From Trametopsis cervina (lineage: Eukaryota; Basidiomycota; Agaricomycetes; Polyporales; Irpicaceae): DNA of 64,000 nucleotides. Shown one piece after another: positions 1 to 10,828 of the stretch (positions within the stretch are counted from its first letter, which is position 1; every line of letters starts with the position of its first letter). Both the position numbers and the translations under genes were made by a program. The stretch covers positions 5,965 to 69,964 of the forward strand of contig MU278350.1 of assembly GCA_022385755.1 (NCBI GenBank), given 5' to 3'. Below the pieces are notes generated by a model that saw only the letters and a list, made by a program, of their open reading frames with translations, was not told where the DNA came from and did not search any database.

Positions 1-639
1 TTGATGCGCCTTCCTGTGACGTCATAGAGCGCTTAATGAAATATAAGTCTACTGATAAGGGGTTATTTAATAGGGAAAATGCGAATTTGTGACACACAGT
101 TGGATTGTGCACTCGTCAGAACTGGAGAGAGAAACGAGTTCACAGATCGCACACCGCTACATGGTAAGTCTGCCCTCTTTGCAATGCTCTTGGTATTTAT
201 GATTTGTTGTACAAGGACTTCGGGTTGCGCATGTTCGTGCAATCTTCAAGCTGCCCCTTCATTATCGGGTTGAGCACGTGCATCTTTTGGTGTATGTGGA
301 ATGGTTCACGCCGTTTCGTACTGCAGATCCAGTGACAGGCATGTACATTGTGACAAAGTCATCCCGAAATCATCGTGCATATGGTCAGATTATTGAGGCC
401 CACCGTCTGGTGCGGAACTGCCATCTCATGCCAAAATCGGGACGGGTACAAGACATCTCCTGGGTCTCTCATACTGTAGCTGACAGATGTAGAACATTTT
501 ATAATAACTCCTACATAGACATGCACATGTATTGTACATTTGCGCTCAATCACAGTGGCTGTGTATAAATCCGAGTAGATCTCCTTGTTGTTGACTACAG
601 CGCGGAGGAGGCTCATACTTACACATCCACACCTCGCCG
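1..639. other. Gene-poor left edge
   Basis: Only short overlapping open frames occur here and none resembles a known family. The downstream end of the broken glycosyltransferase on the minus strand may trail into this stretch, but I could not recognise its later conserved motifs below about position 630. Confidence 0.4.
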
Positions 640-2060
640 CATGGCGCAAGCAGTCCTCAGGGACGACATTGTCCGAATCAACCAGCAAAATAATTTCACC
701 AACACGACACGCATGTCCGTTAGCAGCCCACGGCCTCCACCGTTTCTCGCTCGCCTGATGGAACTCCTGGATTGCCAACATGAGCGCCCTCTCCTCGAGG
801 TCCTCCCACTCGCCCGCCTTCTCGCTCTCCTCCTCAGGCTGGTGCCGCACCTCATCCATTCCCTGGTCTTCTCCATTATGGCCTTAGTACTGCAGCCCAG
901 AGCGCGTGTCCTCCCTGCGCCCGTTGTTCTGGCTCGAGTTCTCGCACGATAGATGGACTTTCTCCTACAACTGGAGCATCGCGAGGTGTTCCTCAGCTTC
1001 AAGAGAGAGGGCAAGGGCGTAGTACATCTTGGACACTTTCTTGAATCAGCCAGCATGCTTGAACCTGTCGGCGGCGTTGTCATGTTTGGGACAGGCGACC
1101 CAGCCGATACCATGGTTGGTGTAGTAGGCGATACAGGCGTCGCGCTCCTCACAGGAGATGTCGAATACCATCGTCGTTGATGAAGATCTTGGACGTACCA
1201 CCCTGGCGATCATAGGTCTCCATGGCCTTCTTCATGGGTTCAGTAGACGGCGCCCTGGATGCATAGGTCAGTGCACAAATACACGTGAGTTGGACGCTGG
1301 AGATGAACAATGAAAAAAAAAACACGACGTACAGGCGAGACGGCAAAGAGCAGCGGCACAGTGACCAGCAGGATGAACCGCATAAAGCTGCCCTCCAGCT
1401 GCCACTCAACCAACAGCGTGTTGATACCACTCGCAAGGAAGACTGTCCAGAAGGAAACTCACGTTAATCCCCGCACTCCAAACCAAACTCAAGAAATGAC
1501 AGTGTACATACATATGCTCAGGCCGAACGCCAGTCCATTCGTAATAGGCACAAGCAGCATCACCAGCCTCTTCTCTGGGACACCCGCGAGCTTCTCGTCG
1601 CCATCCACAGGGATATGACGACCATCTTCTTCCGGCCATACCACATCTGCATTGTGTTCGTCTGCAGCCTGCAGCCCTGCTCGTCCCCGGGCGAGTGCGC
1701 ACTGGGGCTCAGGTTGTCTCCGCCGAGCTTCTCGAGGTCAGACTCGCCGCGCAGATCTTTGAGGGACATGCCGTGCACACCGCGGGGTGTGCCGGCGCCA
1801 GGGGACAAGAGCGAGCCGCGGATGTTGAGTTTGACGTTGGCAGCCATGCGGTTGAGTTTGTCATGGGCCCAGGTCCGGATTGCAAGCCTGAGATGAGAAG
1901 GATCAGTTGGGCAAATTGTGCCGAGGGCAAAGAGAGAGACGTACCGCTTGCGCTTGTGGGGTAGCTGCTCGCGTATGTGATCTGTACAGTGTTTGCAGAG
2001 CTTGGTGCTGCGGCATGTAGAATCTACCAGCCCCTTGTGAACTTGCATGTTCTGCGGCAT
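640..2060 (-). pseudogene. Broken GT2-family (chitin-synthase-like) glycosyltransferase
   Basis: Read on the minus strand, pieces of one protein appear in order but in different frames. They are a segment with GMSLKDLRGESDLEKLGGD and MWYGRKK (about 1800-1620), hydrophobic stretches resembling membrane helices (about 1560-1290), then GGTSKIFINDDG (about 1190-1150), HGIGWVACPKHD (about 1110-1080), and RWRPWAANGHACRVGEIILLVDSDNVVPEDCLR (in two parts, about 740-650). These match the layout of fungal family-2 glycosyltransferases with donor-binding aspartates (INDDG, VDSD). The frame breaks at a stop at 1149-1151, another in-frame stop lies at 1046-1048, and further frameshifts are needed around 1500 and 950. 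One plausible intron (about 1946-1889) remains. The family would polymerise or transfer sugars at the membrane. With several independent lesions this is almost certainly a pseudogene and not an annotation problem. Confidence 0.75.
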
Positions 2061-3276
2061 GCATAATCAGTATGTGTGGGAACAGAAGCTGAAGAGTACT
2101 TACCACATATGAAGCCACAGATACCCTTGGGAAGGTAAAGAAGGGATAGAAAAAGGAGGCAAGTGGAGGTAAGCACACCTTGGCACAGCGTTGTGGAAAT
2201 CGAAACACTATGCATAGGTAGCCACTCTCCAGGAAGGCACAAACACAAGGGGTGAGCACACCCGAGCATAGCGTCATAGGGCATCAAAACACTATGTATA
2301 GGTGGCTTGTTCGCCCTTCATTTGGTCGAATGATGTGATTGGTGATATTGACAGTGAGGTGGAAACGTGCACTGAGACACCCCTGCATCTGTGCCTTCCT
2401 AGGGCCATGGTTTTGACCCCTGGTGGGCATCCAAGAGTGCAAGTGTGTTCATGACGTGGAGAAGAGTGGCGAACGATGATAGGGAGACGACGAGGGCACA
2501 AGTCCGCAACAGGCGCGCAAGCATGTGACTTCGGGGACCTCCAGGCGCCGGATCGCGATCCCCAGACGTCACCACCAATGTCAAGCGCTACCTGAGAGCA
2601 TCGAGTGCTATGTCGCGCTATCCGGCGCTAGACATTTGTCGCCTCACTGCGTAGAGAGTGGGCGCTCTCCTAGCAGAAGGGCCCTTCCAGAAGTTCTAAC
2701 TTTCAGCATGATAAGCTCTTCCACTACGACTCATTATAAAAGACAAGCCCGTTCAGATGCATGCCAATGACGCATATGCTAAAACCTCGGGCTGTGTTGC
2801 AGATCATGAAGGCAATCAAGTATCAAAGATCATATGCATTAAATGTTGTTTTTTACTTTATTGTTCATCGAAGACTGTCACTACAAGTCTTCTATCGCGC
2901 CTACAGCGCACTTTGTTTACGCATATTATTTTCGCTTAGGCGCTCGACGCGCAATCTTCTCTCGCATGTTGGGTTGCGACTTTCCTCAGTTCATTCCTCT
3001 TATCGAGGCTGACCGAGGTTCGTCGCAGCCCGTTACTCACTCGTTTATTCAGTACTTACATACCTACCTGTAGTGTTTCTCTCGCTTCGCGTATTCTACA
3101 GGTTTGCAATGACACCTTAGTTCATTCCTCTTATCGAGGCTGACCGAGTGTTTCTCTCGCTTCGCGTATTCTACAGATACCGCTCATAACCCTGCAAAAT
3201 TAAAGGGCATATGCATGGCATGTAACTTCCAGGAGAAGGCGCACTCGGAATACATCTAGACGAGCGGACCGGCTTC
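2061..3276. other. Intergenic stretch with short direct repeats
   Basis: No convincing gene. Two diverged copies of a short block containing AACACTATG(C/T)ATAGGT lie near 2205-2220 and 2286-2303, and a clearer duplication is listed separately. Small open frames here show no family resemblance. Confidence 0.4.
2986..3176 (+). repeat. Split direct repeat
   Basis: A roughly 31-bp block (AGTTCATTCCTCTTATCGAG and following bases) occurs at about 2987-3016 and again at 3119-3148. A 29-bp block (TGTTTCTCTCGCTTCGCG and following bases) occurs at about 3074-3102 and again at 3148-3176. In the second occurrence the two blocks are fused, while in the first they are separated by 57 bp. This looks like a local duplication followed by deletion of the intervening DNA. 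Confidence 0.7.
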
Positions 3277-3284
3277 TATATAAG
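3277..3284 (+). promoter_or_regulatory. TATA box, permease gene
   Basis: TATATAAG lies about 325 bp upstream of the permease start codon. It is the best core-promoter match in the interval and would imply a 5' leader of nearly 300 nt. Confidence 0.45.
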
Positions 3285-3605
3285 TCCGCGCTTCAATATC
3301 GCAAAGTCTTATCTACATCAAGCGCGAACAACTCCAGCCAAGTACTTATCGCAGCGCTCCTCCGTTCTGGGGCGCCCTGAGAGAAAACTTTCCCGCTAGG
3401 GAGCCGTGCTAATCTCCCGTGATGTGTTTCTGACAGAAACGAAGCGAAGATAATGACATTGGCCATGTACAGTGTCACTATCTTCCTAGCGCGCAGTGGC
3501 CCCTGATCATACTTATACCCGAGGAACTGAAGGGCTCGCGAGGCCAGTTCCCTCACACGAGTCAGTGCTCACGGAATACGACAGCGACCTCCTACGCCCC
3601 GCACA

Positions 3606-5718
3606 ATGGGAAAGTCGATCCGAACATACCTGAAGCCCTCGGGATGGGCGTTGGAGCCCACACCGTCGACGTTCGCCCCGAGCAGTCGGTGGTCGAACAA
3701 GGATATGGACCCTGTGCCGGTCAAGGAGAGGACGTGGTCAACGTACAACTACGTCGCGTACTGGATATCGGACGCTACGAACGCGGCCGTATGGGAGCTA
3801 GCGTCAAGCATGTTGGCCGTGGGGCTGTCATGGTGAGTGCCAGTACATGTCGGCTCGGTACCAAGCTACTGAACGAAATTCCTTCTGGTGCGTGTAGGCG
3901 GCAGGCACTCCCCGCCATCGCAGTAGGGCATATCATCATCGCGATAGTGATGGTGCTGAACGGTACCATCGGCGCCCGTTTGCACGTCGCCTTCCCCGTG
4001 CTGAACAGGTCCTCGTTCGGCTTTTGGTTTAGCTACTTCAGCGTAGTCAGCCGTGTCGTGCTTTCTATGTTCTGGTTTGGTATCCAGACGTTCACAGGCT
4101 CAGAGTGTGTGTACCAGGTTCGCCTTCCGTTTGCCAGTACTGAAGGACGTGATGGCTGACAAACATTCTGATTGTAGATGCTCAAAGCGATATGGCCCAG
4201 CATTCAGCACATGCCGAATAACCTACCTGCTAGCGCGAATATCACGACGTCAGGCATGATGTGCTACTTCCTGTACTGGCTCATCCAGGTAAGCCGTTCG
4301 GACATCTCCGACTTACTCGCTTCTGAATATGCACCACACAGTTCCCTTTCATGTTCGTCTCACCGCAGCGAATCCGGTGGCTCTTCCTCGTGAAAGCCCT
4401 GATTGTGCCTGCAGCTTGGCTGGCAATGCTCATCTGGGCAGCAGTCAAGGTTCCGCCGTCACAAGGCCTGTTTGGCCAGCATGCGGAGATCTCGGGAAGC
4501 AAGCTTTCGTGGGCTTGGTTGAGTGCTTTGAACAGCGCGTTTGGCATCTACGCCACGCTGTCGGTCAATATCCCTGATTTCACTGTGAGTGAAATATACT
4601 ACCTTTTCCCGCTGCACATTTGCTTACTTCAACCTTTTCCCAGCGTTATGCCAAGAACGAGCGAGCGTGAGTGCCGTGTACATCCAGATACTCCGCAGAC
4701 CCTCTAATGGTTTCCCGTTCCAGTCAATACGTGCAACTTATAATCATCCCCGTGGCGTTCACGCTCGCCGCCTTCTGCGGGATGATGGTGACGTCCGCCG
4801 GAATCGTGCTCTACGGCAAAGTGCTCTGGGACCCGCTCACACTAATCGACCGCTGGGACAACCGCGCCGCCGCGTTCTTCGCGTCCTTCGCGTTCCTGCT
4901 CGCGACGCTCGGCACGAATATCTCCGCCAACTCGCTCTCGGCCGCGAACGACATGACCGTCCTCTTCCCGCGCTACATCAACATCCGCCGCGGGCAGGTG
5001 CTGTGCGCGATCTTGGCCGGCTGGGCTCTTGCGCCTTGGGAGATCTTGGCGAGCGCGCAAGGGTTCCTGACGTTCATGAGCGGGTACACGGTGTTCCTGG
5101 GTCCGTTTGCGGGAATCATGGTGACGGACGTACGTGTAGCTGTGATACGTCCATTTGAGAGCTCAGGGCTGACGGGATGATGCAGTACTGGCTTATCCAC
5201 AGATGCAAAGTTGATGTTCCTTCCATGTACAACCCCCACGGGCGATACAGATATACGGGCGGCTTCGTATGTTTCATTCCTCGGGCTGTTGTTCTGCAAC
5301 ACTGACACAAACGCGACCAACAGAACTGGCGTGCCGTCCTCGCAATGGTCCTGTCCGTAGGCCCCACCCTACCCGGCCTTATAAACTCCATCAACCCGAA
5401 TATCACAGTCGGAAACGGCGTGTTCCTCTTCGACGTCGCTTGGATATTCGGCGTACGTCTCTCCTTATCTCTCCCAAAATCTCCTACTTACACTCTTCGC
5501 TCCAACAGTTCACGGTGGCCTCGAGCGTGTACTACGTCACATCCACGCTCTTCCCCGCGCGGGAGACATACATGGACGAGGCGATCCTCCCCGACGAGTT
5601 CGTCGACGGGGCGTCGGGCTCGGATGCGGGTGTGAGTGACGACATGGAGAAGGCGTCGATAGGCAAGGGCAGCGGGCACGCAGAGATCAAGAGTGTCAGG
5701 TCCGCTGCTATGTCATGA
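3606..5718 (+). CDS. NCS1-family nucleobase/allantoin-type permease
   Basis: This encodes a plasma-membrane cation symporter of the fungal Fur/Dal4 branch of nucleobase:cation symporter-1, which imports uracil, uridine, allantoin or related substrates. The first exon has the family N-terminus with WSNKDMDPVPVKERTWSTYN and YWISDATNAAVWELASSML. Later exons give the conserved helix segments, including GTIGARLHVAFPVLNRSSFG, FWFGIQTFTGSECVYQ, LIDRWDNRAAAFFASFAFLL and GTNISANSLSAANDMTVLFP. Seven to eight short GT-AG introns (about 3833-3897, 4118-4178, 4289-4341, 4585-4643, near 4668-4722, 5131-5185, 5267-5323, 5453-5509) join these in frame. The product is about 540 residues with some 12 hydrophobic segments and an acidic cytoplasmic tail. 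The exact substrate cannot be told from sequence. Confidence 0.9.
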
Positions 5719-6705
5719 CCGGAGTGCAGGACGGACTGAGGGGGATGGTGACGATGATGATAGAGTTTGTTTACGTACTTATATGATAGGTTTTTGGTTC
5801 TGTAGTATCGCGTGGATTTTATGGTTTATAGCTTCGCTAAACGAAAGGCACCTCGGATGAACAGCGATCATAGTCGAACCCGGGCTTAGTGTTCATTAAA
5901 ATTGGCTTCGAAGTCTGCTTCTGCCGCCTTCACCAGCAAATGAGAACGTCTCAACGTACGCGAACACGTGCAAATATGCGTCACCAATTGTGTACGAGAT
6001 GTATCGAAAAGCCTATCATTAGCGAACGGCTCTATTTTTGTCATCTCAGTCAGTAGAAGCATTCGCTTACGATCCTATAATAGCTCGGATATGAACAGCA
6101 CGCGGCAGGACGACTTCGAACAATGAAGTTGCAAGAACGACTGACTACTAGGTATCAATGTGCACTACGTAAAGTTTTAAGGCTCTGACATTATGAACAC
6201 ACAGACGCGAAAGACGCAGTCTTTCGCTATAAATTTGACATTTCTTTACGGCACACGCACGTTCAAACCGCCTGGAACATACGAACGAAACGGGGACCCG
6301 GGACGCAACAACCGCCATTAGGTGGTTCTAAACTCGAATTGATGAGATGAGTGAGTGGAACTTGGGGATAAATCTGGAGCAAGAACAGAGGAGGGGAGAG
6401 AAAGAACAGGAATTGTTGCCCGTGTGATGGAGGAGGCGAACGGGCTGTCAAGAAAAAGCGCCATGCCAGATGCGAAAACCCTTCCCTGAACCAGCCGGAA
6501 CGTCAAGAAAGTAGAGACCGTTCACCGTCCCACCGGGCAAACCCTGCCGCGCCGCACGCAGCGCACGAATGAAGAAGAGAATAAGCCAACTGCCGCTCCA
6601 ACTACGTCGGCGGCGGATTCGTCAACGAATGCTGAAGGTGGGGTATATACGACATCGGAGTGAATTGAGGACGGGAGAGAAAAAGAGAGGGGAATCCCTC
6701 TTTCT
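5719..6705. other. Intergenic, convergent 3' ends
   Basis: This lies between the 3' end of the permease and the 3' end of the minus-strand AA14-like gene. I see no coding signal; short minus-strand frames near 6260-6510 have no exon-like features. Confidence 0.45.
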
Positions 6706-8170
6706 TTAGAGAGTGAGCCCGTCGTGGCTGATGCGCTTCTTGAGGTGACGCTTGATGGCGGAGCGGCGACGCTTGCTGTCCTTGCGCGACTTGCACTTCG
6801 CAGGCGCGGAGGGCGTAGAGATGGACTCGGTAGTGCCGACGGGCACGGGTGGCACAATGGGGTGGGCAGGACTGACAGGCGAAGAGGCAGGAGGGGCAAC
6901 ACTGTGTGATTAAAAAAACATGGTCAGTAAATTCCAATACTTGAGCCGCATACATCTACGCACATAGGAGACGCAGGGGGTGGCGGTGGAGCAGCGGGCT
7001 GTTCTGGCTTGGAAGCGGGCGGCGGGGGAGGAGCGGCTGCCTGGTTCGGCTTAGCAGACGTCGGAGAGCTGGCAGGGGGAGGAGGTGCCGGCGAGTTGGC
7101 AGGAGCCGGAGTGGTTTGCGGCGCGCTGGGGGGAGGGGGAGGCGCAGCTTGGCCGCCGACGGTAGCATCCTGGAACAGGTTCTGCTGCTTACCACCCGGG
7201 AAACCGTACAGGTCGTTGTACAACGGCGGGGAGTAGGTGCCCTCGAAGAAGTTGTTGCCCTCGGCCTGGTACCAGTACATGGGGTTTACAGGTCCAACGG
7301 TGCAGTTGCTTGGTGTGGCGGGCTTCGAGCCGTCCGCTCCGCAACGACGGGCGAGACCTGGCTTTCCGATGGGCTTAGAGCCGGTGTTTCCGGTAACCTG
7401 GCACTGGAAACCAGTCATGTACATCTGTTCCGAGCCGCTGTCTGCGGCGTGGATCCAAAACCAGGCGCAAATGCACTTGTTGTTCGGGCAGGCGGGCAAC
7501 TCGTCGGGGATGTCGAACTGGTTGTTAAGGTACCAGGGAGATTGGCGAACGGTTGAAATGATGACGAAGTCTTCGGGCTTGACGTCGTTCACATCAGACT
7601 TGTAGGCGATGGCAATGGCAGAACCGGTCACGTCTTGGATGTTGTTGGCATGGATGGTGATGGAGTTATCGTTACCGAACGCCAAGTTGTTGTCTACTTT
7701 GGTGCAGCCACTGTGAACGGCTTAACCACACGACAGTAAGAATGAAAAATCTGCAGACGTACCCAGGACCCCATGGGCAAATATCGGTGAGGCCGATGTC
7801 TTTGGCGAGCTGGAGGTTAACAGATCCACCAGCGGGGAGCTGAACGAATTCATTGGGCGGAGGAGGATAGCTAAGGTGTCCGTGCTGTACGAGCATTGAA
7901 CGTTAACACGTTATTGTTCGAAGATTGGACGGTCATTAACTCACAAACCACCATTGCGAAAATGGCATGTTCGCCAGCGGGGTGACAGCACGGTTATCGT
8001 AGGAGAACGAACCCTGGGTGACGTTCATGCCCCAGGCAGCCTTGTGGAAAACGGCTGCGAAGAAAACTAAGTCGGGCGACACGCGCGTAGAATGGAGGTT
8101 ACACACCAACATGAGCGGAGGCGAGGGGGAGGATAGCCGACGCCGCGAGGAGGAGAGTGGGCGAGAGCAT
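6706..8170 (-). CDS. AA14-like lytic polysaccharide monooxygenase with proline-rich, basic tail
   Basis: This appears to encode a secreted copper enzyme that oxidatively cleaves plant-wall polysaccharide; AA14 members act on xylan-coated cellulose. Exon 1 (8107-8170) encodes a 19-residue signal peptide ending in ASA, after which the mature protein starts with His (HVAVFHKAAWGM), as required for a copper histidine brace. Next come SYDNRAVTPLANMPFSQWWF, then HGHLSYPPPPNEFVQL, CPWGPGGCTKVDNNLAFGND and CPNNKCICAWFWIH with paired cysteines. Introns near 8106-8058, 7947-7894, 7768-7714 and 6964-6905 restore one frame. After the catalytic domain there are three AAPPPPP-type linkers (about 7150-6970). 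The last exon ends in a lysine/arginine-rich tail of about 30 residues (KCKSRKDSKRRR, then HLKKRISHDGLTL). The family call rests on recalled motif similarity; the mature N-terminal His supports it. An unrelated copper protein is the main alternative. Confidence 0.72.
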
Positions 8171-8698
8171 TGTTAAGCTCGACCAGGAAGGGGCGACTGA
8201 GGTTGGTCTTAAGGAGCGTGAGTGCCTCTGGGGGCGGGGAGGAACAGGGCAAACGGGGAGAGATGAGCGGGGAGAGCAAGTCGAACCTTTGCTGAGGCTG
8301 ACGGCTCTGATATTATCGTAGAAAATGATGGGGGCGCGGCCGACCTCCGCTCGGATTGATCTCAGCTGTGGCTATCACTGGCTGACACCGGCGTCTGTCC
8401 CGACAAGCTGCCCGTCGCCCAGGGAACATTACCTTTTTTGGACGTCAGGTACGAAGGCGCCCATAATTAAACCTGAACCAATTCGGTTCCGCACCGACAC
8501 ATCGCAACCGTCAACTTCGCGCATAGTCAGGGACAGTCTCAGTAAGACATTGAACGAGTTTTAGCAGTCAAGAAAGGCTGGTACACACTACTCGTCTGTG
8601 AGCATAGTTGTGATCTGGCAATTGGATGTATTTATATTTTTACAATGCTTATCTAGCACAGATGGTTGTCACAGAGCACACATGCTAGAGTGCGGCAT
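8171..8698. other. Intergenic, upstream of AA14-like gene
   Basis: This should contain the promoter of the minus-strand AA14-like gene and the 3' flank of the next minus-strand gene. No clear TATA element or coding signal was seen. Confidence 0.4.
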
Positions 8699-9613
8699 TC
8701 AGGCCGTCACTCTTCCCGCGCGGCCTCCCTGTCGCCGCTCTGCCCACCCCCTCACCGAAGACGTGAACTCAGAACTGCTCATTTCCACCTCAGGCGAGAG
8801 CAGGCCGGACGGAAGATGGAAGTACAACTCCTCTTGCATCTGTGCGGTGGTTGTGCTGATCGTGTTGCTCGTTGCTTTGAACAGAGCCGTCGTCTCTTCC
8901 AGAGAGATCTGCTGCGCCGACCCGTACCACGGATGGTTCATGGGAGCACCGCTGATGTGCAGGGGCACACCGTTCCGCGTGTTGCTCAAACCAGTGCCGA
9001 ACGGACGACCACACAGCGTGCCTGCGCCGTGGGTAACTTGTCGCCTTCGTGAGAGGTTACCATCCGTTGATGGCAACTGGTCTTGCAATGAAGTCAGGAG
9101 AGTGTTGTGCATCGGGTATTGGCCACCAGTGTTGCCGATGACGGGGGAAGGAGGGAATGGGATACGCGGCGCCCCTGGTGCGTGCATTCTCCTGCTCTTC
9201 TCATCGTTTGCATTGGCGGTCTGTCCGAGGTGCATATATGCGGATGCTGGGCGGTTGCGCGCCATACCGGAAGGTGACATCTCGACGGACGAGGACTTCA
9301 AGCTGCTTGAGCCATGCTGACTTTCCTCTAGGGAGGAATCACTTGAATCTGACGCTTCGTCGATCTCTTGCAACGTCTCTGGGGTATATCCTCTCGGGAT
9401 GAACACTGCGGACGTTGCTCGCAGACTCGGTGTGTGGTTACTCTTGAGAGGTTCACCCAGCGCCAGGCTGGAGTTCTTCTCGGTGGTATAGATGAGTGCG
9501 TTGTCGGAGGCAAGATCCATCATTGGCTCTGGTCCCGGGAAACTTGTGGGTAACCCGGTGTCGCCTGGGCCAGCCAGGGCAATGCGAGCAGAAGAGTAGG
9601 TAGAGGATAACAT
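8699..9613 (-). CDS. Serine-rich hypothetical protein
   Basis: A single uninterrupted frame of 304 residues starts at the ATG at 9611-9613; upstream codons in the same frame begin with non-ATG triplets. I do not recognise a family. The N-terminal third is mixed. Residues of about 85-125 form a serine/acidic stretch (DEASDSSDSSLEESQHGSSS followed by LKSSSVEMSPSG) that looks disordered and phosphorylatable. The middle contains proline-rich PGAPRIPFPPSP and the C-terminus is arginine-rich (WAERRQGGRAGR). There is no signal peptide or membrane segment. A TATA-like element lies about 100 bp upstream, which supports expression. It is probably a lineage-specific regulatory or disordered protein; function unknown. 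Confidence 0.6.
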   Translation of the reverse strand: MLSSTYSSARIALAGPGDTGLPTSFPGPEPMMDLASDNALIYTTEKNSSLALGEPLKSNHTPSLRATSAVFIPRGYTPETLQEIDEASDSSDSSLEESQHGSSSLKSSSVEMSPSGMARNRPASAYMHLGQTANANDEKSRRMHAPGAPRIPFPPSPVIGNTGGQYPMHNTLLTSLQDQLPSTDGNLSRRRQVTHGAGTLCGRPFGTGLSNTRNGVPLHISGAPMNHPWYGSAQQISLEETTALFKATSNTISTTTAQMQEELYFHLPSGLLSPEVEMSSSEFTSSVRGWAERRQGGRAGRVTA

Positions 9614-9707
9614 GCTGATATAATCTTCGACTGCAGTGAATAGAAGATGTGAAGTTGAGTGATGCAAAGGTACGTGAAGTTGAGTTATCCGCCTGCACAA
9701 AGTCTCA

Positions 9708-9714
9708 TTATATA
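9708..9714 (-). promoter_or_regulatory. TATA-like element of serine-rich gene
   Basis: On the minus strand TATATAA starts about 100 nt upstream of the ATG at 9613, a normal distance for a basidiomycete core promoter. Confidence 0.5.
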
Positions 9715-10550
9715 CGTCTTTTCCAGCAGCACGGGTTGACCACAACAATCACCGTTGTATCTTCATTATTGCAGCCAGATTCGGAGCACCCGTGGGCCAT
9801 CGCGCGGAACCTGCATTATCGTAGGCCACTGGCCTACACGTGGGGTCATGTCCTGTATCGAACTTCACCGATAGATCGCGGATATGCCCCACTCTGCAGC
9901 GGAAGGCGGATGGAGAATGGGTGATCGAAGAGGTCTGCTGTAGCGATATAAGAACAGGCAGGGTGGGTGCACATTTCCATGTTGACTGACCCACCACCCC
10001 AGCACTCTGCCTCAGCCACCCTCAAAACATCGGATTACCCTGTTTAGGCCGAGTCGCCCTCATGGCGTGATGTACGGCGTGTCCTTCATTGTAGCCCAGC
10101 GATGCAGCACTGAATCTTACCCTACAGGAGAATGTACGAATCTCGCATTGCGTTGTGTACAAGACGTTTCGAAGCATGTTGTACAATCACCATAAGTGCG
10201 CCACTGAGCCATTGCCGTGACGAGTTAGACAGCATAACCCACCTACTCGGACACGCACATATGGCCATCATCTCCTAGCATCTCCGCGTGTGTTCGGGCC
10301 TCCCGCCACACTCTACTGCTTACTACTGAGTTCCATAGCCAGCCAAATGCATAGACATTTGCTCTGCCACAACTCATGATAGCGGCGGTGGATTGTCATA
10401 CAGCACCAGAGCCAACCCGCTCGTGGGCGCTCAACACTTCCGCGTTACGATCGAGACCGACGGCGTGCATCCGCTAGCGCCGCCGTCGGGCTCAAACCCA
10501 CTGACCGTTCCGCCCAGCACGATATGCAGCCCTCCACTCCCGACCTCCGA

Positions 10551-10662
10551 ACATCCGCGGACGGATGTAGCGTCCTAGACACCCCCCTACGCGTCCCATA
10601 CTCGGATGGGTGTGCGCCCCCGCTGCCCGCCCTCAGATCGTGGCTTGCATCCGCGCGGATGC
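10551..10662. repeat. Palindromes built on CATCCG upstream of acidic-repeat gene
   Basis: ACATCCG-CGGA-CGGATGT (10551-10568) is a 7-bp inverted repeat with a 4-nt spacer, and GCATCCGCGCGGATGC (10647-10662) is a perfect 16-bp palindrome. A further GCATCCGC half-site lies near 10469. They sit 60-180 bp upstream of the TATA-like box, where an operator for a dimeric transcription factor would be expected. Confidence 0.5.
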
Positions 10663-10719
10663 TAGGACGTGTGGGTCCCCTCCCATGCTAGGACCAAACA
10701 CCTTCAACGTCCCGCAAGC

Positions 10720-10726
10720 CATAAAA
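10720..10726 (+). promoter_or_regulatory. TATA-like box of acidic-repeat gene
   Basis: CATAAAA lies about 105 bp upstream of the start codon at 10829, with a pyrimidine-rich tract between. Confidence 0.45.
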
Positions 10727-10828
10727 TGCAGCCCTAGCATGCTCTAGGTTCTCATCTTTCTCTATCTTCACCACCCATCATCTTTGTAGGTCAAAGACTA
10801 AGCTTTATAACTTCTTACCTTCGTCGTT

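Larger units (their letters stand above)
9715..10828. other. Intergenic, divergent promoter region
   Basis: This separates the minus-strand serine-rich gene from the plus-strand acidic-repeat gene. The right half (10390-10730) is GC-rich with inverted repeats built on CATCCG/CGGATG, listed separately. No gene was recognised. Confidence 0.5.

Noticed and set aside
2130..2310. Two similar blocks around AACACTATG as a transposon end
   Set aside because: Similarity is short and no target duplication or inverted ends could be found.
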